A DNA stretch of 21,283 nucleotides from RUG11867 sp964553435 (GTDB lineage: Bacteria > Bacillota_I > Bacilli_A > RF39 > UBA660). Below, piece by piece: positions 7,797-14,424 of this stretch. Within the stretch, counting starts at the first letter, position 1; each line of letters opens with the position of its first letter. The DNA lies in assembly GCA_964553435.1 (NCBI GenBank), contig CAZKKM010000019.1:1-21283 (forward strand), written 5' to 3'. The translations under genes and the position numbers were made by a program. The notes below the pieces were generated by a model that made no database searches, was not told where the DNA came from, and saw nothing but the letters and a program-made list of their open reading frames with translations.

Positions 7797-8233
7797 TACA
7801 TTACCCCCTCTTCCCAAGGCCAAACACCTTTTGACCATTCGTACTCATCTGTCAACTCATCGAGAGCCAAAGGCCCGTATATTTTTGTGAATTCGTCTTT
7901 TTTCTTCTTGCACTCCATGACATAGATTTTGAACATTTTATATGCGTACAAATCGTCTGGATTTAAATCCAAATATAGATTCAAATCTGCAACCGCAAAA
8001 TCCAACTTTTGTATTTCGACCAACTTTTTTCCTCGTTCGCTGTTCACATGAAGTTTCCCTGGCATATAATTTTTGTATGGAACATAGAGATTTGGAAAGA
8101 GATTCCCTTTTTCCAGCGCTTCAGTTGGCTCGTAAAGTTTTGGTCTATCGAAATCTCCGGTCATGATATCGATAGCAAAATCGTATCCTTTTTTAGAGTC
8201 GACCGGATAAAAACCACTTGTATCAAATAACAT
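7796..8233 (-). CDS. cotJB: CotJA-CotJB fusion-like spore coat protein
   Basis: This 145-residue protein combines two coat components that are usually separate genes. Residues about 34-60 (YEPTEALEKGNLFPNLYVPY) match the CotJA core (EAL-x-x-GTL-x-P-x-LY-x-PY). Residues about 68-141 match CotJB: KLVEIQKLDFAVADLNLYLD, NPDDLYAYKMF, IYGPLALD and the terminal WPWEEG. The first 30 residues (GFYPVDSKKGYDFAID) are not typical of either. CotJB helps deposit CotJC in the inner coat of Bacillus. The order CotJA, CotJB, CotJC is kept here in two genes rather than three. AGGGTGA lies 6 bases before the ATG and shows that this start is used. A sporulation-type -10 element lies immediately upstream. The CotJB assignment is strong; the CotJA domain is a pattern match that I judge good. 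Confidence 0.85.
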   Translation of the reverse strand: MLFDTSGFYPVDSKKGYDFAIDIMTGDFDRPKLYEPTEALEKGNLFPNLYVPYKNYMPGKLHVNSERGKKLVEIQKLDFAVADLNLYLDLNPDDLYAYKMFKIYVMECKKKKDEFTKIYGPLALDELTDEYEWSKGVWPWEEGVM

Positions 8234-8251
8234 AAATAATCACCCTACGAT

Positions 8252-8280
8252 ATCGTATGAATTCGCCCGGTATATGTATG
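8252..8280 (-). promoter_or_regulatory. candidate mother-cell sporulation promoter of cotJ
   Basis: Leftward strand: CATACATA (8280-8273) and CATACGAT (8259-8252), each differing at one position from the sigma-E -10 consensus CATACAnT. CATACGATA also fits the sigma-K form CATAnnnTA. Neither has a convincing -35. The upstream box would leave a normal leader of about 33 bases; the downstream one would place the start of transcription almost at AGGGTGA. No sigma-A-type promoter is evident in the short gap between the holA terminator and cotJ. Confidence 0.4.
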
Positions 8281-8291
8281 GGTTTATTCCC

Positions 8292-8315
8292 AAAAAAAGT
8301 GTGCTACCAGCACAC
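8292..8315 (-). terminator. intrinsic terminator of holA
   Basis: Read leftward, GTGTGCT-GGT-AGCACAC (8315-8299), a 7-bp stem with a 3-base loop, followed by seven T (8298-8292). It lies 8 bases after the holA stop and separates holA from cotJ. Confidence 0.85.
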
Positions 8316-8322
8316 CGATATC

Positions 8323-9261
8323 CTACAACACCTCGATAAAGAACTTTCTGAGTTCGTCATAATCGAGATTGTCCACACTCACCAATTTTAAGTTTAAATT
8401 GCACAAGTAAGTGATGATTTTTTCCAACTTTTCTAAACTATATTTGTTTCCGACTTCCCTCAACAACTTAACTCTGTAAGTGTGCATTCCGCCCATTTCG
8501 GTACTTATCTTCTCGTTACTCATCTTCAAAGAGGCGAGCAATTTGACATTGTAAATAGCCTCGTATTCCTTTGCGAGCATGATGACGATGGCGACTGTTT
8601 CCATCTTTGCTGCCTCTAAATCGTCGAGCATTTTCATCGCTTTCGATATGTTCAAATTGATGACGGCATCTTTAAAACCGAACGAATCGTTCATGCTGTA
8701 ATTCGAGACCAATTCGACGACATCGGCCGTCGATATATTTTTGTTGCTCCCTTTCATTTTTTTTAATTTGCCGAACTCACTCGATGCTATATCGTAATTC
8801 ACAGCACACTTTTCGACAAAGATATTGAGTGCCTCTGTCGATATAGAATATCCCTCTTTCTTCATTTCTTCTCCGAGCAATTTGACGAGTTCATAAGGTT
8901 TACTTATGATCGGAGTTTCGATGACTTTCATTTTTGAAGCCAATTTCTTTAAAGGTCCTCGCGAGCCAACTTTCTCTCGCAAGACGATTATCAAAGTTGC
9001 CGTTTCGCTTGGATTATCGAGGTAAGCCTCTAAACTTTCAAACCCGGTAGTGGTGTCTTTTTTTCCAGCGCTTGTAAAATCGACATCTTTCAATATGACC
9101 ACTTTCTCATCGGCAAAGAGCGAATTGTAGCCCAAATCTTCGACGATTTCTTTTAAACTTACATCTTCCAATGAATACACGGTCTTTGTTTTATTTCCGA
9201 CGATTTTTTCTATTTCTTTGTCTATCAAATTGAAACTGTTGCCACATATTAAATAATTCAT
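8323..9261 (-). CDS. holA: DNA polymerase III delta subunit (clamp loader)
   Basis: HolA is the clamp-loader subunit that opens the sliding clamp at primed DNA. The 312-residue protein has the family's layout. The N-terminal AAA+-like domain has no Walker motif: MNYLICGNSFNLIDKEI, then SLFADEKVVILKDVDF, then a beta-strand LIIVLREKVGSRGPLKKLA. A helical lid follows (about 140-190), then the C-terminal collar domain (about 200-312) with FGFKDAVINLNISKAMKMLDDL and the closing YRVKLLREVGNKYSLEKLEKII. It sits immediately downstream of comEC, as its homologue yqeN does in Bacillus. GAGGAGC lies 7 bases before the ATG. It has its own promoter embedded in the comEC terminator and its own terminator. 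Confidence 0.9.
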   Translation of the reverse strand: MNYLICGNSFNLIDKEIEKIVGNKTKTVYSLEDVSLKEIVEDLGYNSLFADEKVVILKDVDFTSAGKKDTTTGFESLEAYLDNPSETATLIIVLREKVGSRGPLKKLASKMKVIETPIISKPYELVKLLGEEMKKEGYSISTEALNIFVEKCAVNYDIASSEFGKLKKMKGSNKNISTADVVELVSNYSMNDSFGFKDAVINLNISKAMKMLDDLEAAKMETVAIVIMLAKEYEAIYNVKLLASLKMSNEKISTEMGGMHTYRVKLLREVGNKYSLEKLEKIITYLCNLNLKLVSVDNLDYDELRKFFIEVL

Positions 9262-9281
9262 AAGTATAGCTCCTCGTTATA

Positions 9282-9311
9282 ACTATAACACAAAATGTAT
9301 CCCTGTCGCAA
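9282..9311 (-). promoter_or_regulatory. promoter of holA, overlapping the comEC terminator
   Basis: TTGCGA (9311-9306), 18-base spacer, TATAGT (9287-9282) with TGt before it (extended -10). The -35 lies in the loop and arm of the terminator hairpin, so stop and restart signals share sequence. Confidence 0.5.
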
Positions 9312-9323
9312 GGGATACATTTT
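9292..9323 (-). terminator. intrinsic terminator of the comEA-comEC operon
   Basis: A 13-bp perfect stem AAAATGTATCCCT / AGGGATACATTTT (9292-9304 / 9311-9323) with a 6-base loop. The T residues lie in and just after the stem, so it could act on either strand, but the only gene ending nearby is comEC. Confidence 0.7.
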
Positions 9324-9370
9324 TGATAATTATCTCTATGTAAACACTCCTGGAAGTGGCTACTGATATT

Positions 9371-11413
9371 TTATGGCGGATAAAGTGAAGGTGTTACTCT
9401 TCCCGATTTCAATTTGAGACTTATCGTACCAACTTCTTGTGTATCATAATAAGTTACTGCGAGTTCCCTCAAAGTTTCGATAGTTTCCTTGCTCGGATGA
9501 TTGTACCTGTTGTTGCGGCCCGAACTGATAATGCCGATATGGGCTTTTATCTTCTTCAAGAATTCTTCCCCACTCGATGTCTTCGACCCATGATGTCCTA
9601 GTTTTATGACATCGGCTTTGACATTTTTCTTTTTCATGATATAATCTTCGACCTCTTTGGGTGCATCCCCCATGAACAGAAATTCGACATCTTCGAGTTC
9701 GAACTGCCAAACGAGACTGTCGGCATTTTCTTCGCCCCATTCTTTGTCATTCAAAGAACGCACTTTCAATTCCCCTCTATATTCGGAAACGACATCACAC
9801 CCTGCTGCAAGTATCTCCTCTTCTTTTTTGTTGTACTCGCCGAGATTTAAAATGACTTTCTTGACCTTCATTTTCTTTATCACATTCATGGCATCGCCCA
9901 AATGATCGGCATCTCCGTGCGACAACACCAAATAATCGATGTGATCTATTCCTAAGGAATTGAGATACGTGATGACTCCATCCGAAACGTTATATTTCGA
10001 TTGGCTCTCTTTTATCTTTCCTCCCGTATCTATCATCGTCACTTCTCTATTGTGAGGTGTTCTGATGATGGCAGAATCGCCTTGACCGACATCCATGAAT
10101 TCGACGTACGCATTTTTGTCTAAAAGCGGCTGAATTTTATTGACAAGTACGATGACTATGAGAATAATGGCCGTCCTATATAAGTTCTTTTTCCCCAATT
10201 TCAAAAGAATAACATAATAAACTATCGAGACGACTATAGGCAAATTAGGAACGACGAACACTAATCCATCGAACTCAGCACAAACAGTGTTTAAAAACTC
10301 TAAACCACCTATTGCGAATGCCGTCACAGGTTCCAAAAACCTCAAGAAAAAAGTTGCCAAACATAATGGATACACGATGATTGAAACGAGAGGGACAAAA
10401 ATTATGTTGAAAAATATACTCGCCAAATTGAATGTATAAAAGTTGTTTACCGTTATCGGCAAACTGTAAAGAAAAGCCACCACACTTACCCCCAAAATTT
10501 TGTGTTTAGAGATGGCTCTACTAGCCCAAATGAGTCCAAAAGTGGTGACGAACGAATAGATGAAGCCTATGTCAAAAATCGTACGATATTCCATAAACAG
10601 TATGGTCATTCCGACTAATAAAAGAATTTTTATTTTGCTGATGCGCATATCGAACAATTTGTCTATTGCGATGTAGGAAAACAACAAGACGGCCCTTACG
10701 ACACTTGCTCCAAAACCGGCCAAAAATGCATAAAACCAAAGGAATGTGGCAACATACATCGGCACCTTTTTCTCACGTATCTTGAGTTTTTTAAAAAAAC
10801 CCGCTATGATGGTCGCAAACAAACCGATGTGCATTCCCGAGATAGCGAACAAATGAGTTACACCGTTTTTTCGATATTCGCTCATTGTCTCATCATCGAG
10901 AAGCGACTTTTCGCCGATTATCATCGTATATAAGTAATCCCTTATTCCGAATGTCATGACTCTATTTTCGACTGCATTCTTTAACATATAAATAGGATTA
11001 CCACTTTTTTTCGATACTTCGATATCTTCGATCGTACATGTATAAAAAATTCCCTTGTTATGAAGATATTCACGATAATTGAAAGCATTTGGAATAGTAT
11101 TTTTGTTCGGGCTCTTGAGTGTTCCCGTCACTCGCACCGTGCTGCCGACCGAGACCTCCCTCCACATTTTTTCTCTTTCTTCCTCTTCGTCACTGTAATA
11201 ATTGCAAATGATCTCCTCCTTACCACTCAATATAAACGATACTTTATCATCTTTGAGAACCCGTTTTGTGATGTGCCCAAAGAATTCTTTTTCGCTCCCG
11301 TCGTACCTCGAAACAGTGGGAATACTCAACTTGAATATCATATAGATGGCAAGCACGACAAACAAAAGTACATATGTTCGATTAGCATTTAGAATTGTCT
11401 TTATTTTTTCCAT
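9371..11413 (-). CDS. comEC: ComEC DNA-uptake channel
   Basis: ComEC is the membrane channel that brings single-stranded DNA into competent cells. The 680-residue protein has the full layout: an N-terminal membrane segment (about 13-31); an extracellular OB/DUF4131-like domain (about 45-140); a polytopic Competence domain (about 155-430) containing GVTHLFAISGMHIGL at 184-198; and a C-terminal metallo-beta-lactamase-like domain (about 436-650). That domain has FMDVGQGDS (439-447), SHGDADHLGD (498-507), the FMGDA aspartate (580-584) and GHHGS (606-610). The metal motifs are intact, in keeping with the nuclease-like role proposed for this domain. Its start overlaps the preceding 86-residue gene by 32 bases. 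It is the last gene before a strong terminator and holA, as in Bacillus. comEB is absent. Confidence 0.93.
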   Translation of the reverse strand: MEKIKTILNANRTYVLLFVVLAIYMIFKLSIPTVSRYDGSEKEFFGHITKRVLKDDKVSFILSGKEEIICNYYSDEEEEREKMWREVSVGSTVRVTGTLKSPNKNTIPNAFNYREYLHNKGIFYTCTIEDIEVSKKSGNPIYMLKNAVENRVMTFGIRDYLYTMIIGEKSLLDDETMSEYRKNGVTHLFAISGMHIGLFATIIAGFFKKLKIREKKVPMYVATFLWFYAFLAGFGASVVRAVLLFSYIAIDKLFDMRISKIKILLLVGMTILFMEYRTIFDIGFIYSFVTTFGLIWASRAISKHKILGVSVVAFLYSLPITVNNFYTFNLASIFFNIIFVPLVSIIVYPLCLATFFLRFLEPVTAFAIGGLEFLNTVCAEFDGLVFVVPNLPIVVSIVYYVILLKLGKKNLYRTAIILIVIVLVNKIQPLLDKNAYVEFMDVGQGDSAIIRTPHNREVTMIDTGGKIKESQSKYNVSDGVITYLNSLGIDHIDYLVLSHGDADHLGDAMNVIKKMKVKKVILNLGEYNKKEEEILAAGCDVVSEYRGELKVRSLNDKEWGEENADSLVWQFELEDVEFLFMGDAPKEVEDYIMKKKNVKADVIKLGHHGSKTSSGEEFLKKIKAHIGIISSGRNNRYNHPSKETIETLRELAVTYYDTQEVGTISLKLKSGRVTPSLYPP

Positions 11414-11642
11414 GTCTATCCCGAATGGTGGCCGATAAAGTTACGAACTCCGCTTCCATTATGCGCATATTCTCGCCAGAAAACGGTTCACCGTACTCTT
11501 GTTCTAATGCTGGTCCCAATTGTTCCATGAATTCTTCATACTTTTCTTCTCCGAATCGAATGTAATATTCGTGTAAAAATTTTCCCAAATTCATTCTCAT
11601 TTTTTTGATCTCGTTCTTTTTCATTTTGTCATTGTTTTTCAT
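11382..11642 (-). CDS. hypothetical protein, 86 aa, between comEA and comEC
   Basis: This is a small basic-then-acidic protein that I do not recognise. The first 20 residues are Lys/Met/Asn-rich. The core LGKFLHEYYIRFGEEKYEEFMEQLGPALEQEYG is predicted helical, and there is no signal or membrane segment. The ATG at 11642 is chosen over an in-frame GTG at 11651 because AAGGAG (11656-11651) overlaps that GTG but lies 8 bases from the ATG. The ribosome binding site overlaps the comEA stop (TAAGGAG). Its 3' end overlaps comEC by 32 bases, so it is held tightly inside the com operon. In Bacillus, comEB (a dCMP deaminase) occupies this place, but this protein has no deaminase motif. Confidence 0.7.
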   Translation of the reverse strand: MKNNDKMKKNEIKKMRMNLGKFLHEYYIRFGEEKYEEFMEQLGPALEQEYGEPFSGENMRIMEAEFVTLSATIRDRHGKNKDNSKC

Positions 11643-11654
11643 TCTTTTCACTCC

Positions 11655-12389
11655 TTACAATGTCAATCTATCTTTGATTTTTTCGTACATCGTCGCACCT
11701 ATGCCCTTGACTTTTTGAATATCCTCGATACTCTTAAAAGGACCGTTTTTCTCGCGATATTCGACGATCGTCTTCGCCTTAGCTTCTCCGACTCCATCTA
11801 AAGTCATGAACTCTTCGACTGTCGCCTTGTTGATAGAAATCATCTTATCTTTTTCTTCATCGCTTTTTTTATCGCTGTCTGTTTCACCTGGTTTTTCACT
11901 CGCACTCGGTTTGCCGTTTACATCGGGACACTCGTATACTGTTACGGTTTCGCATTCACATTTCGGAATTTCGCAGACGACTTCGTTGGCAGTTTCCTTT
12001 TTCTTGAGTTCTTCTTTCGTGAATACGTATATGACCATCTCATCATTCAACTTTCTCGACAAGTTGATGTTTGCCGTACTTCCCGCTAAGGTTAGACCGC
12101 CTGCTTTGATGATTGCATCTTGAATTTTTGATCCTTCACTGAGTTCGTAGACACCCGGCTTCTTTACCGCACCCTTGACATCGACAACTAAATTTTTAGC
12201 TTTGGCTTCTTCAGTTTGAGGCTCTAAAATTTTCGAATCGCACTCACATATCTCGCAAGGCTCACATGGTTCGACCATGACATTTACATACACGATGCTC
12301 CCGACGATGGATATGATTCCGAAAAGAATTGAAACGATTGCAAAAATATTTTTTTTGCAAAAATTCAAAATATCCTCAAAATAGTCCAT
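11655..12389 (-). CDS. comEA: ComEA, membrane-anchored DNA receptor
   Basis: ComEA binds incoming double-stranded DNA at the cell surface. The 244-residue protein has an N-terminal anchor (about 14-38), an SLBB-like domain (about 66-123: NLVVDVKGAVKKPGVYEL, IQDAIIKAGGL), a Lys/Glu/Ser-rich linker (about 155-182) and a C-terminal double helix-hairpin-helix (about 183-244: ISINKATVEEFMTLDGVGEAKA, IEDIQKVKGIGATMYEKI). Two cysteine clusters are unusual. Cys42, 45, 48 and 50 (CEPCEICEC) come just after the membrane helix, and Cys139, 144, 146 and 154 come after the SLBB domain. Both should lie outside the cell. The ribosome binding site AGGGAGG is 6 bases from the ATG. It is the first gene of the com operon. 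No convincing promoter was found in the 12390-12491 gap; TTGACG near 12450 lacks a good -10. Confidence 0.92.
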   Translation of the reverse strand: MDYFEDILNFCKKNIFAIVSILFGIISIVGSIVYVNVMVEPCEPCEICECDSKILEPQTEEAKAKNLVVDVKGAVKKPGVYELSEGSKIQDAIIKAGGLTLAGSTANINLSRKLNDEMVIYVFTKEELKKKETANEVVCEIPKCECETVTVYECPDVNGKPSASEKPGETDSDKKSDEEKDKMISINKATVEEFMTLDGVGEAKAKTIVEYREKNGPFKSIEDIQKVKGIGATMYEKIKDRLTL

Positions 12390-12491
12390 AATTTACCTCC
12401 CTTCTACTATTATTGTTCCGGAGATTTTCAGTTTTTCTCATAATTTCTTCTCGTTTTTCGTCAAATATGTTACACATGTTTGGAGTTGAAA

Positions 12492-12523
12492 CAAAAAATA
12501 AAAAGAGGTAATTTTCCTCTTTT
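12492..12523 (-). terminator. intrinsic terminator after the broken surface-protein gene
   Basis: Read leftward, AAAAGAGG / CCTCTTTT (12523-12516 and 12508-12501), an 8-bp stem with a 7-base loop, followed by TATTTTTTG. It lies 15 bases past the last codon of the pseudogene. Confidence 0.75.
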
Positions 12524-12537
12524 CCAAAAGCTTATTT

Positions 12538-14089
12538 TTATGGATTAACATTCTCTGCACGGTAAGGCGATTCCATAGTCCCGTCTCCGATCATCGTACT
12601 CACGTATTCAGCACTTAAGTTTATGACTGGTACGACGGCCATGTAAGTAGAGTTAACACTTACATGTCTGAAAAAACCGTAGTCTACTTCAAATACATAT
12701 GCCGTTCCGCTGGTATTCATATTACTCGGCGAGAAGGACCAATAACTTAAAGAACGGTTTAAATAATATTGATAGTTTGCCTTTTCGTATTTTCCACCCG
12801 CAGCAACTACTTCATCTGCCGTTATTAATCCGACTGGAAATGTAAGCATGCCGTTTCCTTTGCTCGTGTCACTCACTGTAAACGCATCGTTCTTTTGTGG
12901 GCATCTAAATTGCGGTGCACTTGGTGTTGTCGATGAATTCCATACTCCTATCCTCACTGTTGCTCCATAGGCTGTATAGTTCTTCGCAAATCCTAATCCT
13001 GTATCATATTTATATCCTGTTGCATCTTTCCCTGGTGTTGTTCTATCACTACAGAATAACGTATCACTTAATTTTGCCCATATCCTTTATCTTGAATATT
13101 CGCTTTGTACCATTCGTCTACTACTGTCTTGATGTCACTGTTGACTGTGTTCGTCTGAGCCTCTTCTTTAGTTGTGCTTGCTGTCGTTTTCCCTTCAACA
13201 GCACTCGCCGGTCCGTCCAACCTACATACTTTGCATCATTAGCTAACACATTGAATGGTTGATTTATATGTGTAAATCTATCATCGCTCGATTCTCCATT
13301 CGCATGTGCACTCGTTCCATCGTAGATTATTCTTAAACTTCCATCTCCATTTACTCTTATTATTCTCCAGTAATACCCGGCAAATTTTACATAGTTATTT
13401 TCAACTGCTCCTCTAAAGTAATAGCTCGTTCCATAGTCATCTTCCATCTCGAAGATTCCTTCATCTGTCGTGGCTGGACTATCGAAACTTGTCTTTACTC
13501 CTGACAAGGCTATTATCTTACTACTTAAATCTGATGCCACATAATTTATATCTTCTATTCCAAATTTCGAATTAAATACGGCATCCAAATCGGCATCCTG
13601 ATTTACATCATCTAAATAGTTTAATGTAATTACTAAATTATAGTAATATGTCTGTCCTACTGGTATACTTAAATTTTCCGCTAAAATCTTTTTTGATGGA
13701 TTATTAGATTTAGGTACATTTGTTTTACTGATTATCTCTGTATATGATCCTGCTTCATTTTCGGAATAACTCAGTGTATAAGTTAAGCTTCCATTTAATA
13801 TGTATTTATCAAATCAACCCAATACATCTTTACATGAGCTTCTGCCGTACCAGTATTCTCGATAGTGAACTTCTTCGTAATCGATTCACCGAAGTTGAGA
13901 TTGCCTTCAACCTCGCCTCCGTAGTCTGCAAACCTCGCACTCACTGTAGCAAGCAGTGTTTATCCCAGACTCAACTGGTGCCATATCGCCCATGGACGTG
14001 AAATACGCATATGAGATTGTACTTACTATCGCGAGTATCGATACGATTCCTACCACCAAACATATCGTTCTCTTAGTTTTCAGTTCCAT
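12538..14089 (-). pseudogene. frameshifted SipW-type/TasA-like secreted surface protein
   Basis: Reading leftward, one continuous protein of about 515 residues can be rebuilt by changing frame four times. It starts at 14089 with KTKRTICLVVGIV and SYAYFT, a SipW-type signal peptide as in TasA/CalY proteins. A beta-rich domain follows (ARFADYGGEVEGNL, FGESITKKFTIENTGTAE, LNGSLTYTLSYSENEAGSY). Next comes a widespread but unnamed surface domain (YYFRGAVENNYVKF, GYYWRIIRVNGDGSL) that continues in LSDTLFCSDRTT, GVWNSSTT, GLITADEVVAAGGKY and VVPVINLS. The frame breaks are near 13948-13955 (TGCT duplicated in tandem on the coding strand), 13795-13803 (one T missing), 13208-13218 (one G missing) and 13072-13085. 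Neighbouring genes are all intact, so decay is more likely than poor sequence. AAGGA lies 10 bases before the ATG. Confidence 0.85.
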
Positions 14090-14112
14090 AAATATCATAT
14101 CCTTATACGAAT

Positions 14113-14134
14113 ATGATAGCATGTATGCTATCAT
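14113..14134. promoter_or_regulatory. perfect 22-bp dyad, likely operator
   Basis: Two 10-base arms, ATGATAGCAT (14113-14122) and ATGCTATCAT (14125-14134), are exact inverted copies separated by GT. The dyad covers the -10 and most of the spacer of the leftward promoter. Its position next to a ribbon-helix-helix gene suggests that it is the binding site of that protein. Confidence 0.65.
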
Positions 14135-14141
14135 TGTGCAA
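14113..14141 (-). promoter_or_regulatory. promoter of the surface-protein pseudogene
   Basis: TTGCAC (14141-14136), 17-base spacer, TATCAT (14118-14113). The start codon is at 14089. The dyad occupies the -10 and 16 of the 17 spacer bases, so a bound repressor would block RNA polymerase. Confidence 0.5.
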
Positions 14142-14162
14142 GCATATTTTTCCGTATTTTTC

Positions 14163-14181
14163 TGCTATCTTATATATAGCA
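14163..14181. promoter_or_regulatory. second related dyad beside the regulator's ribosome binding site
   Basis: TGCTAT (14163-14168) and ATAGCA (14176-14181) are inverted with a 7-base AT-rich spacer. The arms share the TGCTAT/ATAGCA core with the 22-bp dyad, about 48 bases away centre to centre. The right end runs into the AAGGAG of the regulator gene. Confidence 0.45.
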
Positions 14182-14194
14182 AGGAGCAATCAAG

Positions 14195-14350
14195 ATGAAT
14201 AAAGAAGTAATTTATGTTCGCATCGACGAACAATTAAAAAAAGAACTCGACATGATAGCGCTCGAAGAACAGAGAAGTCTCAACAATTTAGTCGTTCGCA
14301 TTCTCACCAAGTTTGTCGAAGAAAAGAAAAAAGAAAAACCTCAAAAATGA
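14195..14350 (+). CDS. ribbon-helix-helix (CopG/Arc-type) regulator, 51 aa
   Basis: This is a short complete gene: ATG at 14195, TGA at 14348-14350. The 51-residue product has the classic ribbon-helix-helix layout: an N-terminal strand (VIYVRID, residues 5-11) that pairs with a second monomer and enters the DNA major groove, helix A (EQLKKELDMIALEEQ, 12-26), a short turn, helix B (SLNNLVVRILTKFVEEKK, 28-45) and a Lys-rich tail. AAGGAG lies 8 bases before the ATG. It diverges from the broken surface-protein gene, and two dyads with the same core lie between them. By analogy with the family I infer autoregulation and control of the surface gene. It could instead be an orphan antitoxin, but no toxin gene follows. 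Composition and codons match the neighbours. Confidence 0.85.
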   Translation: MNKEVIYVRIDEQLKKELDMIALEEQRSLNNLVVRILTKFVEEKKKEKPQK

Positions 14351-14360
14351 TGAACAACCG

Positions 14361-14389
14361 AAAGAGACACTCGATGAGAGCTCTTTTTT
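14361..14389 (+). terminator. terminator of the ribbon-helix-helix gene
   Basis: AAAGAG (14361-14366) pairs with CTCTTT (14381-14386), with a further inner CTC/GAG pairing, followed by T-rich sequence to 14389. It is convergent with the rseP terminator just to the right. Confidence 0.55.
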
Positions 14390-14397
14390 AATATATT

Positions 14398-14417
14398 AAA
14401 AACTCCCAATACGGGAG
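14398..14417 (-). terminator. intrinsic terminator of cdsA-rseP
   Basis: Read leftward, CTCCC-GTATT-GGGAG (14417-14403) followed by TTTTT (14402-14398). It lies 7 bases past the rseP stop. Confidence 0.75.
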
Positions 14418-14424
14418 CTTCGAT

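Noticed and set aside
12420..12455. Promoter and 21-codon leader peptide before comEA
   Set aside because: TTGACG has no good -10 at the right spacing, and the short frame lacks a clear ribosome binding site and overlaps the comEA start.
14195..14350. Antitoxin of a toxin-antitoxin pair
   Set aside because: The ribbon-helix-helix gene is followed directly by a terminator and the convergent rseP gene; no toxin gene is adjacent.
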